Below are positions 17,376 to 25,254 of a stretch of 64,000 bases of DNA, piece after piece. The position numbers were made by a program, and so were the translations under genes. Below the pieces are notes generated by a model. That model was not told the DNA's origin and ran no database searches. It was given only the letters and a program-made list of their open reading frames with translations. Origin of the DNA: Lachnospiraceae bacterium KGMB03038 (lineage in GTDB: Bacteria; Bacillota; Clostridia; Lachnospirales; Lachnospiraceae); assembly GCA_007361935.1 (NCBI GenBank), contig CP041667.1, forward strand, positions 784,001-848,000, in the 5' to 3' direction. How positions within the stretch are numbered: position 1 is the first letter of the stretch; the number at the start of each line of letters is the position of its first letter.

Positions 17376-18641
17376 ATGTTTGAGATAAAAGGGAAAGTAA
17401 ATACCGCTGTCTGCTATGCGAAGATTGTTGAGGAAGGCGCAGTTGAGCAGATCCGCAGAATGTGCGACTATGAGCTGACAGAAGGCAGCCAGATCAGGAT
17501 CATGCCCGATGTACATGCCGGCAAAGGCTGCACAATCGGGACCACGATGACCGTGAAGGATAAAGTCTGCCCCAATATTGTGGGCGTTGATATTGGATGT
17601 GGAATGTATACGATAAAGTTGGCAGAACAGTTACTTGATTTCGAACGCATCGATGAGGCTTGTCATTTTATACCATCTGGTATGAATGTATGGGAGGGCA
17701 GGACAGAAAGATTTGATCTGTCTGGTCTGCGCTGCTATCGTTCTTTAAACGATACAAAGAGGCTGGAGCGTTCGCTTGGAACGCTGGGAGGCGGGAATCA
17801 TTTTATTGAGGTGGATCAGGCTTCTGACGGATCTTATTATCTTGTGATCCATTCTGGCAGCCGGAATCTTGGAAAACAGGTGGCGGAAATATATCAGCAG
17901 CTTGCGATTGACCTTCATACTGGCAAAGAGAAGTATTTTCTCAGAAGAGAGGAGATTATCCGTACTTACAAGGCACAAGGAAGAAGTATGGAAATCCAGA
18001 ATGCGCTGAAAGCTCTTGAAAAAGAATATACCGTAAAAAAGCCGGAAGTTCCCAGCGATCTCTGCTGGCTGTACGGTTCTCTTCTGGATGATTATCTCCA
18101 TGACGTTGATATCTGCCAGCGTTTTGCCCGCAGAAACAGAGAAAGAATGGCAGAAATCATTTTGGAGAAAACAGGCATGAGTGCTGTGGAATCCTTCCAT
18201 ACGATCCATAATTACATTGATACGAAGGAAATGATCCTAAGAAAAGGGGCGATTGCGGCACACGCCGGTGAAAAAGTGCTGATTCCGATCAATATGCGCG
18301 ATGGTTCTGTACTTGCCAGAGGAAAAGGGAATCCCGAGTGGAATTATTCTGCTCCCCATGGGGCGGGGAGGGTCATGTCCAGGACTATGGCAAAGCGTTC
18401 CCTGAACCTGGAGGATTATAAGGCGTCTATGGAAGGGATCTATACAACCTCTGTCAATGAAAATACCATCGATGAGGCGCCTATGGTTTATAAGTCTTTA
18501 GAGGATATTATCGATGTAATAAATGAGTCGGTTGATGTGACGGATATTATCAGACCGGTATACAATTTTAAGGCGGCGGAGGATGATTTGCCGTGGATGA
18601 AGAGAAAGGAGGGCAAACATGGAGAAACAGATCCGCGGTAA
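17376..18641 (+). CDS. rtcB: RNA-splicing ligase RtcB family protein
   Basis: A 421-residue ligase that joins RNA 2',3'-cyclic phosphate or 3'-phosphate ends to 5'-hydroxyl ends using GTP and Mn2+. Family motifs are all seen: D-V-H-A-G-K-G-C near 50, V-G-V-D-I-G-C-G-M near 75, G-G-G-N-H-F near 140, H-S-G-S-R-N-L-G near 165 and the guanylylation-site region P-H-G-A-G-R near 330. It overlaps the nucleotidyltransferase gene by 23 bases and follows two WYL genes. Repair of nuclease-damaged RNA is the likely role. Confidence 0.92.
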   Translation: MFEIKGKVNTAVCYAKIVEEGAVEQIRRMCDYELTEGSQIRIMPDVHAGKGCTIGTTMTVKDKVCPNIVGVDIGCGMYTIKLAEQLLDFERIDEACHFIPSGMNVWEGRTERFDLSGLRCYRSLNDTKRLERSLGTLGGGNHFIEVDQASDGSYYLVIHSGSRNLGKQVAEIYQQLAIDLHTGKEKYFLRREEIIRTYKAQGRSMEIQNALKALEKEYTVKKPEVPSDLCWLYGSLLDDYLHDVDICQRFARRNRERMAEIILEKTGMSAVESFHTIHNYIDTKEMILRKGAIAAHAGEKVLIPINMRDGSVLARGKGNPEWNYSAPHGAGRVMSRTMAKRSLNLEDYKASMEGIYTTSVNENTIDEAPMVYKSLEDIIDVINESVDVTDIIRPVYNFKAAEDDLPWMKRKEGKHGETDPR

Positions 18642-19371
18642 ACTCCGGGAGATTGAAGAGACAGAAAATGTCAGGATCCTTCTTGCAGTGGAGTCGGGCA
18701 GCCGTGCCTGGGGCTTCGCTTCCCCTGACAGTGATTATGATGTCAGATTTATTTATGTTCGCCCGAAGAACGATTATCTTCGTCTGGAGACGATCAGAGA
18801 TGTGATAGAACTGCCAATAGATGATGTTCTCGATATAAACGGCTGGGATCTGCAGAAGACGTTGAGGCTCTTGTATAAATCCAACCCAACGCTGTTTGAA
18901 TGGTTTTCCTCCCCGATCGTATATGCACAGACGGAATTCGCGGATAAGTTCAGAAAAATTATGAATGAGTATTTTTCGACAAAGCGGGGGATCTATCACT
19001 ACATCAATATGGCGGCCGGAAACTACCGGGAATATTTAAAGCGTGATATGGTAAAGGCAAAAAAATATTTTTATGTACTCAGGCCTGTCCTTGCCTGCCG
19101 CTGGATCATGGAGAAAGGTACGCCGCCTCCTATGCTATTTTCAGAACTAATGGACGCTGAATTGCCGAAGGAACTGGCGCGTGAAGTAGAAAAACTTCTT
19201 GATCTAAAAGTACATTCTCCTGAGATAAAGGAAATCCCACGGATAAACAAGATCAATGAATATCTGGACGTATCACTTTTCGAAATACAAGAAAAAGCGC
19301 AGACAATGGAAGAGGCAAAAACCATAGAGTGGACAGCGTTAAACGAATTATTTTTAGAAGAGATTTTATAA
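18619..19371 (+). CDS. RlaP-like nucleotidyltransferase (RNA-ligase-associated pol-beta)
   Basis: A 250-residue protein with the pol-beta nucleotidyltransferase motif G-S-R-A-W-G then S-D-Y-D-V-R near residues 31-46. It matches the family formerly called DUF 'YcgL' nucleotidyltransferases, often encoded with RNA ligases. Its start lies inside rtcB, showing translational coupling. It may add or trim nucleotides at RNA ends before RtcB seals them; this is an inference from gene association. Confidence 0.8.
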   Translation: MEKQIRGKLREIEETENVRILLAVESGSRAWGFASPDSDYDVRFIYVRPKNDYLRLETIRDVIELPIDDVLDINGWDLQKTLRLLYKSNPTLFEWFSSPIVYAQTEFADKFRKIMNEYFSTKRGIYHYINMAAGNYREYLKRDMVKAKKYFYVLRPVLACRWIMEKGTPPPMLFSELMDAELPKELAREVEKLLDLKVHSPEIKEIPRINKINEYLDVSLFEIQEKAQTMEEAKTIEWTALNELFLEEIL

Positions 19372-19438
19372 ATCAATTTAGTCGCCTCGAAAAAATATGA
19401 TTAAATTGATATTGAAACAGATAAAATACCATGCTATG

Positions 19439-19461
19439 GTGTATTTAAAGTGGAAATACAC
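19439..19461. promoter_or_regulatory. Inverted repeat ahead of hsdM
   Basis: GTGTATTT at 19439-19446 and AAATACAC at 19454-19461 form an 8-bp dyad with a 7-base gap, 33 bases before the hsdM start. A second dyad (ATACCAT / ATGGTGTAT) overlaps on its left. Either could be an operator for the restriction locus. Confidence 0.4.
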
Positions 19462-19493
19462 TGCCTATATATGGAATAGGGAGAAATAGAAAT

Positions 19494-21008
19494 ATGATCA
19501 CAGGTGAATTGAAAAACAAAATTGACAGTTTGTGGGAAATTTTTTGGACAGGCGGGCTTACGAATCCTTTAGATGTTATTGAGCAGATGACATATTTGAT
19601 GTTTATGAAGGATTTGGATGACATGGATAATCTTCGGGCAAGAGAAAGCGCAATGCTTGGTCTTCCCTATGAAAGTATCTTTGCCGAGGAAGTGACGATT
19701 GGAGAGCGTACAATTGCAGGGAATCAATTAAAATGGAGTGTTTTTCATGATTTCCCTGCTCAAAAAATGTATACGACAGTGCAGGAATGGGTGTTCCCAT
19801 TTATCAAAGAGCTGCATGGAAATAAGGAAAGCGCTTATGCCAAATATATGGGGGACGCGATTTTTAAAATCCCCACACCATTGATCTTGGATAAGGTAGT
19901 CACTGCTATGGATGCAATCTATGATCAGATGGCACAGATGAAAGAAGCGGATACGCGAGGGGATGTTTATGAATATTTGTTGTCAAAGCTTGCGACAGCA
20001 GGTGTAAATGGACAGTTTCGGACCCCTAGACATATCATTCGTATGATGGTGGAATTGATGAAGCCAAAAGCAGATGATATGATCTGCGATCCAGCTTGCG
20101 GGACGTCCGGTTTCTTGGTTGCGGCGGGAGAATACCTGAAGGAAAACTGTAAAGAAGAAGTCTTTTTCGACCAGAAGAATAAGGAACATTATATGAATCA
20201 TATGTTCCATGGTTATGATATGGATCGAACGATGCTCAGAATAGGAGCAATGAATATGATGACTCACGGCATTGAAAATCCATATATTGAATATCGGGAC
20301 AGTCTTTCCGACCAGAATCCAGATCAGGAGAAATACAGCTTGATCCTGGCCAATCCTCCATTTAAGGGAAGCTTGGATTATGATACAGTGTCTCCAGATT
20401 TATTGAAGGTGTGTAAGACAAAGAAAACAGAGCTTTTATTTTTGGCTTTATTCATAAGAATGCTGAAAGTTGGAGGAAGATGTGCCTGCATTGTACCAGA
20501 TGGTGTGTTGTTTGGGTCTTCTAAAGCCCACAAAGCAATCCGACAGGAATTGGTAGAGGGGAATTGTCTAGAAGCAGTCATCTCTATGCCTTCTGGCGTG
20601 TTTAAGCCATACGCCGGAGTCTCGACAGCAATTTTAGTTTTTACAAAGACGGGACATGGAGGTACAGATAAAGTCTGGTTTTATGATATGCAAGCAGACG
20701 GTTTCAGCCTGGATGATAAGCGGACTGCTGTGAAAGAAAATGATATCCCGGACATTATCCAGCGATATCGTAATCTGGAACAGGAGCTGGACAGGAAACG
20801 AACAGAGCAGTCTTTTTTTGTGGAAAAACGAGAGATTGCTGAGAATGACTATGATCTTTCGATCAATAAGTATAAAGAGATTGAGTATGTACCAGTGGAG
20901 TATCCGCCGACAGAGGAGATCTTGGAAGATTTGCGCAGTCTGGAAACAGAGATTGCAAAAAATCTAGAGGAATTGGAAGAGATGTTAAAGCGGGATAATA
21001 AAGTGTAA
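19494..21008 (+). CDS. hsdM: Type I restriction-modification methyltransferase subunit HsdM
   Basis: A 504-residue N6-adenine methyltransferase subunit. An N-terminal helical HsdM domain leads to F-R-T-P-R-H-I-I-R-M-M, the SAM-binding C-D-P-A-C-G-T-S-G-F near 202 and the catalytic N-P-P-F near 287. The C-terminal coiled coil would contact HsdS. It heads the locus, and the first hsdS gene starts about 20 bases after its stop. Confidence 0.95.
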   Translation: MITGELKNKIDSLWEIFWTGGLTNPLDVIEQMTYLMFMKDLDDMDNLRARESAMLGLPYESIFAEEVTIGERTIAGNQLKWSVFHDFPAQKMYTTVQEWVFPFIKELHGNKESAYAKYMGDAIFKIPTPLILDKVVTAMDAIYDQMAQMKEADTRGDVYEYLLSKLATAGVNGQFRTPRHIIRMMVELMKPKADDMICDPACGTSGFLVAAGEYLKENCKEEVFFDQKNKEHYMNHMFHGYDMDRTMLRIGAMNMMTHGIENPYIEYRDSLSDQNPDQEKYSLILANPPFKGSLDYDTVSPDLLKVCKTKKTELLFLALFIRMLKVGGRCACIVPDGVLFGSSKAHKAIRQELVEGNCLEAVISMPSGVFKPYAGVSTAILVFTKTGHGGTDKVWFYDMQADGFSLDDKRTAVKENDIPDIIQRYRNLEQELDRKRTEQSFFVEKREIAENDYDLSINKYKEIEYVPVEYPPTEEILEDLRSLETEIAKNLEELEEMLKRDNKV

Positions 21009-21026
21009 ATTGATATTTGTGGGGAT
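21009..21026 (+). repeat. 18-bp direct repeat ahead of hsdS copy 1
   Basis: ATTGATATTTGTGGGGAT is identical to 24119-24136 ahead of hsdS copy 2, in the same orientation. It could be an exchange site for the recombinase encoded between the copies. Confidence 0.8.
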
Positions 21027-21030
21027 AGAG

Positions 21031-22146
21031 ATGGAAAAAATGTTATTGAAAGACTGCTGTGAAATACTGGATTTTATGCGAGTGCCGATCACGGCAGCAG
21101 ATAGACGAGAAGGGCCATATCCTTATTATGGAGCAAATGGGATACAAGATTATGTTGCGGATTATATCTTTGATGATGAACTTGTATTATTAGCAGAAGA
21201 TGGGGGGAATTTTGGCTCTAAAACAAAACCGATTGCTTACCGAGTCTCCGGAAAGTGTTGGGTGAATAATCATGCTCATGTCTTAAAGCCTAAGGAAGGA
21301 GTGGATGTTGATTTTTTATGTTATTCCTTAATGTTTTACAACACAGATGGACTTGTTAATGGTGCAACAAGACAGAAGTTAACACAGGCGACAATGAGGA
21401 AGATGTTGATTCCAAATATTCCGCTTGAAAAGCAGGTGAAAATTGTAAATCAACTTAATAAAGTAGATGTAATAAAGCGTCTCTATCGGCAGCAACTTCA
21501 AAAATTAGACGACTTAATCAAAGCCCGATTTGTCGAGATGTTTGGGGATCCTGTGGACAACCCGTTCGGCTGGGAGAAACGGGCGCTCGGCAGAGTATGT
21601 GATGTTAGAGATGGCACACACGATTCGCCGGAGTATTATACGACAGGCTATCCCCTAGTGACTTCAAAAAATGTTACGAGTGGATATATTGATTTTTCAA
21701 CATGTAATTTTATTTCTGAAGAAGCATACCATCAAATCAATGAAAGATCTAAGGTTGATTTTGGTGATATTATTATGCCTATGATTGGTACTGTAGGGAA
21801 ACCTGTGATTGTGGATATAGAACAACCTACATTTGCAATAAAAAATGTGGCGTTGATAAAGTTCCCTGCACAAGTGCCCGTTTGTAATCTTTATATACGC
21901 TCATTGTTGGAATCGGATTATTTCGAAAGAGCAGTGATAAGCAAAGTACGTGGCGGGACACAGAAATTTATTGCGCTTGGTGATATTCGCAAATTAGAGA
22001 TACCTATACCTAGTAATGATACACAGAATCAATTCGCCGCTTTCGTCACCCAAGTCGACAAATCGAAAGCTGTAATACAAAAAGCACTGGATAAAACCCA
22101 GCTTCTTTTTGATAGTCTGATGCAGGAATATTTTGGAGAGAGGTAA
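21031..22146 (+). CDS. hsdS: Type I specificity subunit HsdS (copy 1)
   Basis: A 371-residue DNA-recognition subunit with two target-recognition domains separated by a conserved helix (L-Q-K-L-D-D-L-I-K-A-R-F-V-E-M-F-G-D) and a C-terminal helix ending L-M-Q-E-Y-F-G-E-R. I start it at ATG 21031; the 18 bases at 21009-21026 just upstream are repeated before the second hsdS gene. Its central helix coding region and the segment before its C-terminal helix are also repeated there. It directly follows hsdM and is the copy with a full C-terminus. Confidence 0.9.
   Translation: MEKMLLKDCCEILDFMRVPITAADRREGPYPYYGANGIQDYVADYIFDDELVLLAEDGGNFGSKTKPIAYRVSGKCWVNNHAHVLKPKEGVDVDFLCYSLMFYNTDGLVNGATRQKLTQATMRKMLIPNIPLEKQVKIVNQLNKVDVIKRLYRQQLQKLDDLIKARFVEMFGDPVDNPFGWEKRALGRVCDVRDGTHDSPEYYTTGYPLVTSKNVTSGYIDFSTCNFISEEAYHQINERSKVDFGDIIMPMIGTVGKPVIVDIEQPTFAIKNVALIKFPAQVPVCNLYIRSLLESDYFERAVISKVRGGTQKFIALGDIRKLEIPIPSNDTQNQFAAFVTQVDKSKAVIQKALDKTQLLFDSLMQEYFGER
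21493..21549 (+). repeat. 57-bp central hsdS repeat (copy 1)
   Basis: This segment encodes the helix between the two recognition domains and matches 24629-24685 with two mismatches, in direct orientation. It allows exchange of second recognition domains. Confidence 0.8.
22041..22068 (+). repeat. 28-bp 3' hsdS repeat (copy 1)
   Basis: TTTCGTCACCCAAGTCGACA and the eight bases after it match 25162-25189 in hsdS copy 2 with two mismatches. Together with the 5' and central repeats this flanks both recognition domains. Confidence 0.75.
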
Positions 22147-22150
22147 ATAT

Positions 22151-22612
22151 ATGGGAAAAATGACAGTATTTCATGGTGGATATGAAGCGATTCCAAGGCC
22201 AGAAATCAGAATTGGGCGGAATACAAAAGATTTTGGCCCGGGGTTTTACTGTACAATTATTAAGGAGCAGGCACAGCGTTGGGCGCGGCGCTATGATACA
22301 AAGATTGTTTCTATTTATGATGTGCGCCTTGATATGGGATTAAAGATTAAAGATTTTCAGGAAATGTCAGAAGAGTGGCTGGATTTTATCATTGCCTGCC
22401 GAGGCGGAAAAGAGCATGATTATGATATTGTAATTGGAGCTATGGCGAATGATCAGATTTATAATTACATTTCTGATTATATTGAGGGAATAATTACGAG
22501 AGAGCAGTTTTGGTCATTAGCAAAATTTAAATATCCGACCCATCAGATTAATTTTTGCACAAATGCCGCTCTAAAATGTCTGGAATATCGAGGATATGAG
22601 GAGGTCAAATAA
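22151..22612 (+). CDS. DUF3990-type ADP-ribosyltransferase-like toxin candidate
   Basis: A 153-residue protein with V-F-H-G-G near the start, then G-R-N-T-K-D-F-G-P-G-F-Y-C-T and Q-A-Q-R-W-A. These are the marks of DUF3990, a family related to ADP-ribosyltransferase folds and often found in toxin-antitoxin pairs. It starts at ATG 22151 after GAGAGAGG, just after hsdS, and is followed 2 bases later by a DUF3791-like partner. Toxin activity is inferred from family and pairing. Confidence 0.68.
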   Translation: MGKMTVFHGGYEAIPRPEIRIGRNTKDFGPGFYCTIIKEQAQRWARRYDTKIVSIYDVRLDMGLKIKDFQEMSEEWLDFIIACRGGKEHDYDIVIGAMANDQIYNYISDYIEGIITREQFWSLAKFKYPTHQINFCTNAALKCLEYRGYEEVK

Positions 22613-22614
22613 TT

Positions 22615-23076
22615 ATGAATCCAAACGGGAGAGAAGATCCGAAAGATAATGATTTGTTTTTTACCTGTAGCCTGATCGATTATATTGCCAGGCAGACTCA
22701 TAATAAGAGATCAGATATCGTAGATGCATTAGGAAAAGAACGATTGAAGAAAATATATGATTTGGCAGACGTATACCATAGTGATAATATAGACCGGGTA
22801 TGTCAGGATTTTATAGAGGAAGCGAATATCTCAGAAGGCCAGTTCGATAATGTGGGAGAGTGTACGTATTCAATTCCAACGTATTGGGATATTGGCAAAG
22901 TGTATAAAAGGTTAATAAAACAGGTGGCTAAGGAAAAGAAGATAGATATAATTGACGCAATGATAAAAGTTTACCACTCGATAGTGAGTGAAAAGATTGA
23001 CGATTATAACAGCAGTTTTTACTATGAGAATCCGTCCTATATTTTCGAATGTTTTATGGAGAATAAAATTATTTAG
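22615..23076 (+). CDS. DUF3791-like partner (antitoxin candidate)
   Basis: A 153-residue protein starting 2 bases after the DUF3990 gene. Its D-L-F-F-T-C-S-L-I-D-Y-I-A-R and I-Y-D-L-A-D-V-Y-H-S-D-N-I-D-R-V segments are of the kind seen next to DUF3990 genes. It has no catalytic motif that I can see. Neutralising the upstream protein is the likely role, but this rests on gene pairing only. The pair sits inside the restriction locus between the two hsdS genes. Confidence 0.62.
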   Translation: MNPNGREDPKDNDLFFTCSLIDYIARQTHNKRSDIVDALGKERLKKIYDLADVYHSDNIDRVCQDFIEEANISEGQFDNVGECTYSIPTYWDIGKVYKRLIKQVAKEKKIDIIDAMIKVYHSIVSEKIDDYNSSFYYENPSYIFECFMENKII

Positions 23077-23105
23077 AAAGTAATTATATGCAATTGCCAG
23101 AAGTT

Positions 23106-23114
23106 TGATATACT
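23106..23114 (+). promoter_or_regulatory. Extended -10 promoter of the locus recombinase
   Basis: TG-A-TATACT stands 25 bases ahead of the recombinase ATG, after the DUF3791-like gene. The recombinase is thus probably expressed separately. Confidence 0.5.
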
Positions 23115-23138
23115 CCTAGTAAAAAAGGAGAAGATACG

Positions 23139-24107
23139 ATGGAAGAAAAACTGGTCAGTATTTTAAACGAAATGGCAGAGTATCTCAGCATCGCCCAGAT
23201 GAAAAAGCTACAGGAGGTATTGTTAAAAAATCTTGTAGAAAATGAGATTCAAAAAGAGAATATTACAAATGAAGAATATCTGAAAATCTTCCTGGAGGCG
23301 AAAAAGATTGAAGGCTGTTCCGAGCGTACACTAAAATATTATCAGACTACTATAGAACATTTGCTTTTACATACAGCAACACCAATACGAAGAATTACGA
23401 CGGAAGAGTTGCGAAAATATCTTGTAGATTACCAAAAAATAAATCATTGCGGTAATGTTACGATTGATAATATTCGAAGAAATATATCCAGCTTTTTTTC
23501 ATGGCTTGAGGAAGAGGATTTTATATTAAAAAGTCCCATGAGAAGAATCCATAAGATAAAGACAAAAACCGTCGTAAAGGAAATAATCTCTGATGAAAAT
23601 ATTGAAAAAATAAGAGACGGCTGCAAGGTTTTAAGAGACCGCGCTATGATCGACCTTCTTTATTCTACAGGTATTCGAGTAGGGGAATTGGTGAGCTTAA
23701 ATATCGATAATGTAGATTTCGAACAACGGGAGTGCGTTGTGTTTGGGAAAGGGGATAAGGAAAGGCGAGTTTACTTTGATGCAAAAGCTAAAATACACTT
23801 AAAGGAATATATAGAAAGCCGTATGGATAATAATCCGGCGCTGTTTGTTACATTAGATGCGCCGCATGATCGCCTTAAGATCAGTGGGGTGGAAATTCGG
23901 CTAAGAGAACTTGGACGATCACTGAACTTGAATAAGATACATCCCCATAAATTTCGCAGAACGATGGCAACGAGGGCAATTGATAAAGGGATGCCAATTG
24001 AACAGGTACAGAAGATATTAGGACATTCTCAGATAGATACAACCATGCAGTATGCCATTGTGAATCAAAATAATGTGAAGACATCTCATCAAAAATATAT
24101 TGCATAG
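23139..24107 (+). CDS. Tyrosine recombinase of the hsdS locus (XerC/D-like)
   Basis: A 322-residue tyrosine recombinase with a SAM-like core-binding domain at about 45-130 and a catalytic domain holding S-T-G-I-R-V-G-E-L near 185, H-P-H-K-F-R-R near 270, L-G-H near 297 and a Y-A-I motif near 307. Recombinases of this type encoded inside type I restriction loci typically move hsdS recognition domains. It lies between two hsdS genes that share three repeats. AAAAAAGGAGAA precedes ATG. Confidence 0.88.
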   Translation: MEEKLVSILNEMAEYLSIAQMKKLQEVLLKNLVENEIQKENITNEEYLKIFLEAKKIEGCSERTLKYYQTTIEHLLLHTATPIRRITTEELRKYLVDYQKINHCGNVTIDNIRRNISSFFSWLEEEDFILKSPMRRIHKIKTKTVVKEIISDENIEKIRDGCKVLRDRAMIDLLYSTGIRVGELVSLNIDNVDFEQRECVVFGKGDKERRVYFDAKAKIHLKEYIESRMDNNPALFVTLDAPHDRLKISGVEIRLRELGRSLNLNKIHPHKFRRTMATRAIDKGMPIEQVQKILGHSQIDTTMQYAIVNQNNVKTSHQKYIA

Positions 24108-24118
24108 GGAATATGCAG

Positions 24119-24136
24119 ATTGATATTTGTGGGGAT
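24119..24136 (+). repeat. 18-bp direct repeat ahead of hsdS copy 2
   Basis: Identical to 21009-21026, 10 bases before the second hsdS start. Confidence 0.8.
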
Positions 24137-24145
24137 GAATAAATA

Positions 24146-25231
24146 ATGGAATATGTTTTTCTAAAGGATGTCTGCTCGATTAATATGGGGCAGTCACCAA
24201 ATTCAAGTACTTATAACGATGTTGGTGAGGGAATGCCTTTTTTTCAAGGAAATGCTGATTTTGGAGAGAAATATCCTGTGGCAAGAAAATGGTGTTCTAA
24301 ACCGTTAAAGGTGGCTCAAAAAGAAGATATTCTTATTTCTGTCAGGGCACCAATTGGTGCGATGAATTATGCAGGAGAAGATTGTTGTATAGGACGTGGT
24401 CTAGCGGCATTAACACCCTGCAAAGAAAAGGTTCTACCAGAATACATATTTTGGCTACTAAAGGCAAAAAATGGAGAACTAAATAATAAGGGTACAGGCA
24501 GTACTTTCAAGGCGATAGGACGAAAAGAGCTAGAAGAAGTGCTGGTCCCTCATATTTGTATTGATGACCAGCGCAAATGTACAACAATTTTTGAAAAAAT
24601 ATGCGTTGTGAACCGGACAAAAAAATATCAACTTCAAAGATTAGACGACTTAATCAAAGCCCGATTTGTCGACATGTTTGGGGATTTTAAAGAGAATCCA
24701 GGGAAGTGGCCAGTTCGGAAATTTACTGAATTTGCTGAAATCGATGGAAATATGACTACCGATTATGAAAAATACGCAGACTACGTTCATATTGGTATTG
24801 ATAGTATCGAGAAATGTACAGGAGAATTAAAGGGGTATCGGACAGTGCGAGAAGATGGTGTGATTAGCGGAAAGTATATTTTTACACCTCAACACATTAT
24901 ATACAGTAAAATTCGTCCTAATTTAAACAAAGTAGCGTTGCCATCTTTTGATGGGCTGTGTTCGGCAGATGCGTATCCCATACTACCTAATGCGAAAAAT
25001 TGCAATCGTGTATTTCTTGCGGTTACCATGCGTTCTAACTACTTTTTGGATTACATTTTACAATTTAGTTCTCGTACAAATTTGCCGAAGGTTAATAGAA
25101 AAGAGATTGAGGGGTTTCGAATGCCCTTACCGCCATTAGCACTTCAAAACCAGTTTGCAGATTTCGTCGCCCGAGTCGACAAATCGAAACTTATGAATTT
25201 TTATACACAGTATAATTATATGGTGAAATAA
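24146..25231 (+). CDS. hsdS: Type I specificity subunit HsdS (copy 2, altered C-terminus)
   Basis: A 361-residue specificity subunit with two recognition domains different from copy 1 but the same central helix and the same pre-C-terminal segment V-D-K-S-K. After that point the reading diverges and ends M-N-F-Y-T-Q-Y-N-Y-M-V-K, so the final conserved helix of about 23 residues is missing. It follows the recombinase gene on the same strand and precedes hsdR. It may be a silent reservoir of recognition domains, or a working subunit with a shorter tail. Confidence 0.8.
   Translation: MEYVFLKDVCSINMGQSPNSSTYNDVGEGMPFFQGNADFGEKYPVARKWCSKPLKVAQKEDILISVRAPIGAMNYAGEDCCIGRGLAALTPCKEKVLPEYIFWLLKAKNGELNNKGTGSTFKAIGRKELEEVLVPHICIDDQRKCTTIFEKICVVNRTKKYQLQRLDDLIKARFVDMFGDFKENPGKWPVRKFTEFAEIDGNMTTDYEKYADYVHIGIDSIEKCTGELKGYRTVREDGVISGKYIFTPQHIIYSKIRPNLNKVALPSFDGLCSADAYPILPNAKNCNRVFLAVTMRSNYFLDYILQFSSRTNLPKVNRKEIEGFRMPLPPLALQNQFADFVARVDKSKLMNFYTQYNYMVK
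24629..24685 (+). repeat. 57-bp central hsdS repeat (copy 2)
   Basis: Partner of 21493-21549 with two mismatches, direct orientation. Confidence 0.8.
25162..25189 (+). repeat. 28-bp 3' hsdS repeat (copy 2)
   Basis: Partner of 22041-22068. Similarity to copy 1 stops directly after it, where the last helix of copy 1 would begin. Confidence 0.75.
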
Positions 25232-25254
25232 TACAAAGTAAGAGGTGATAGAAA

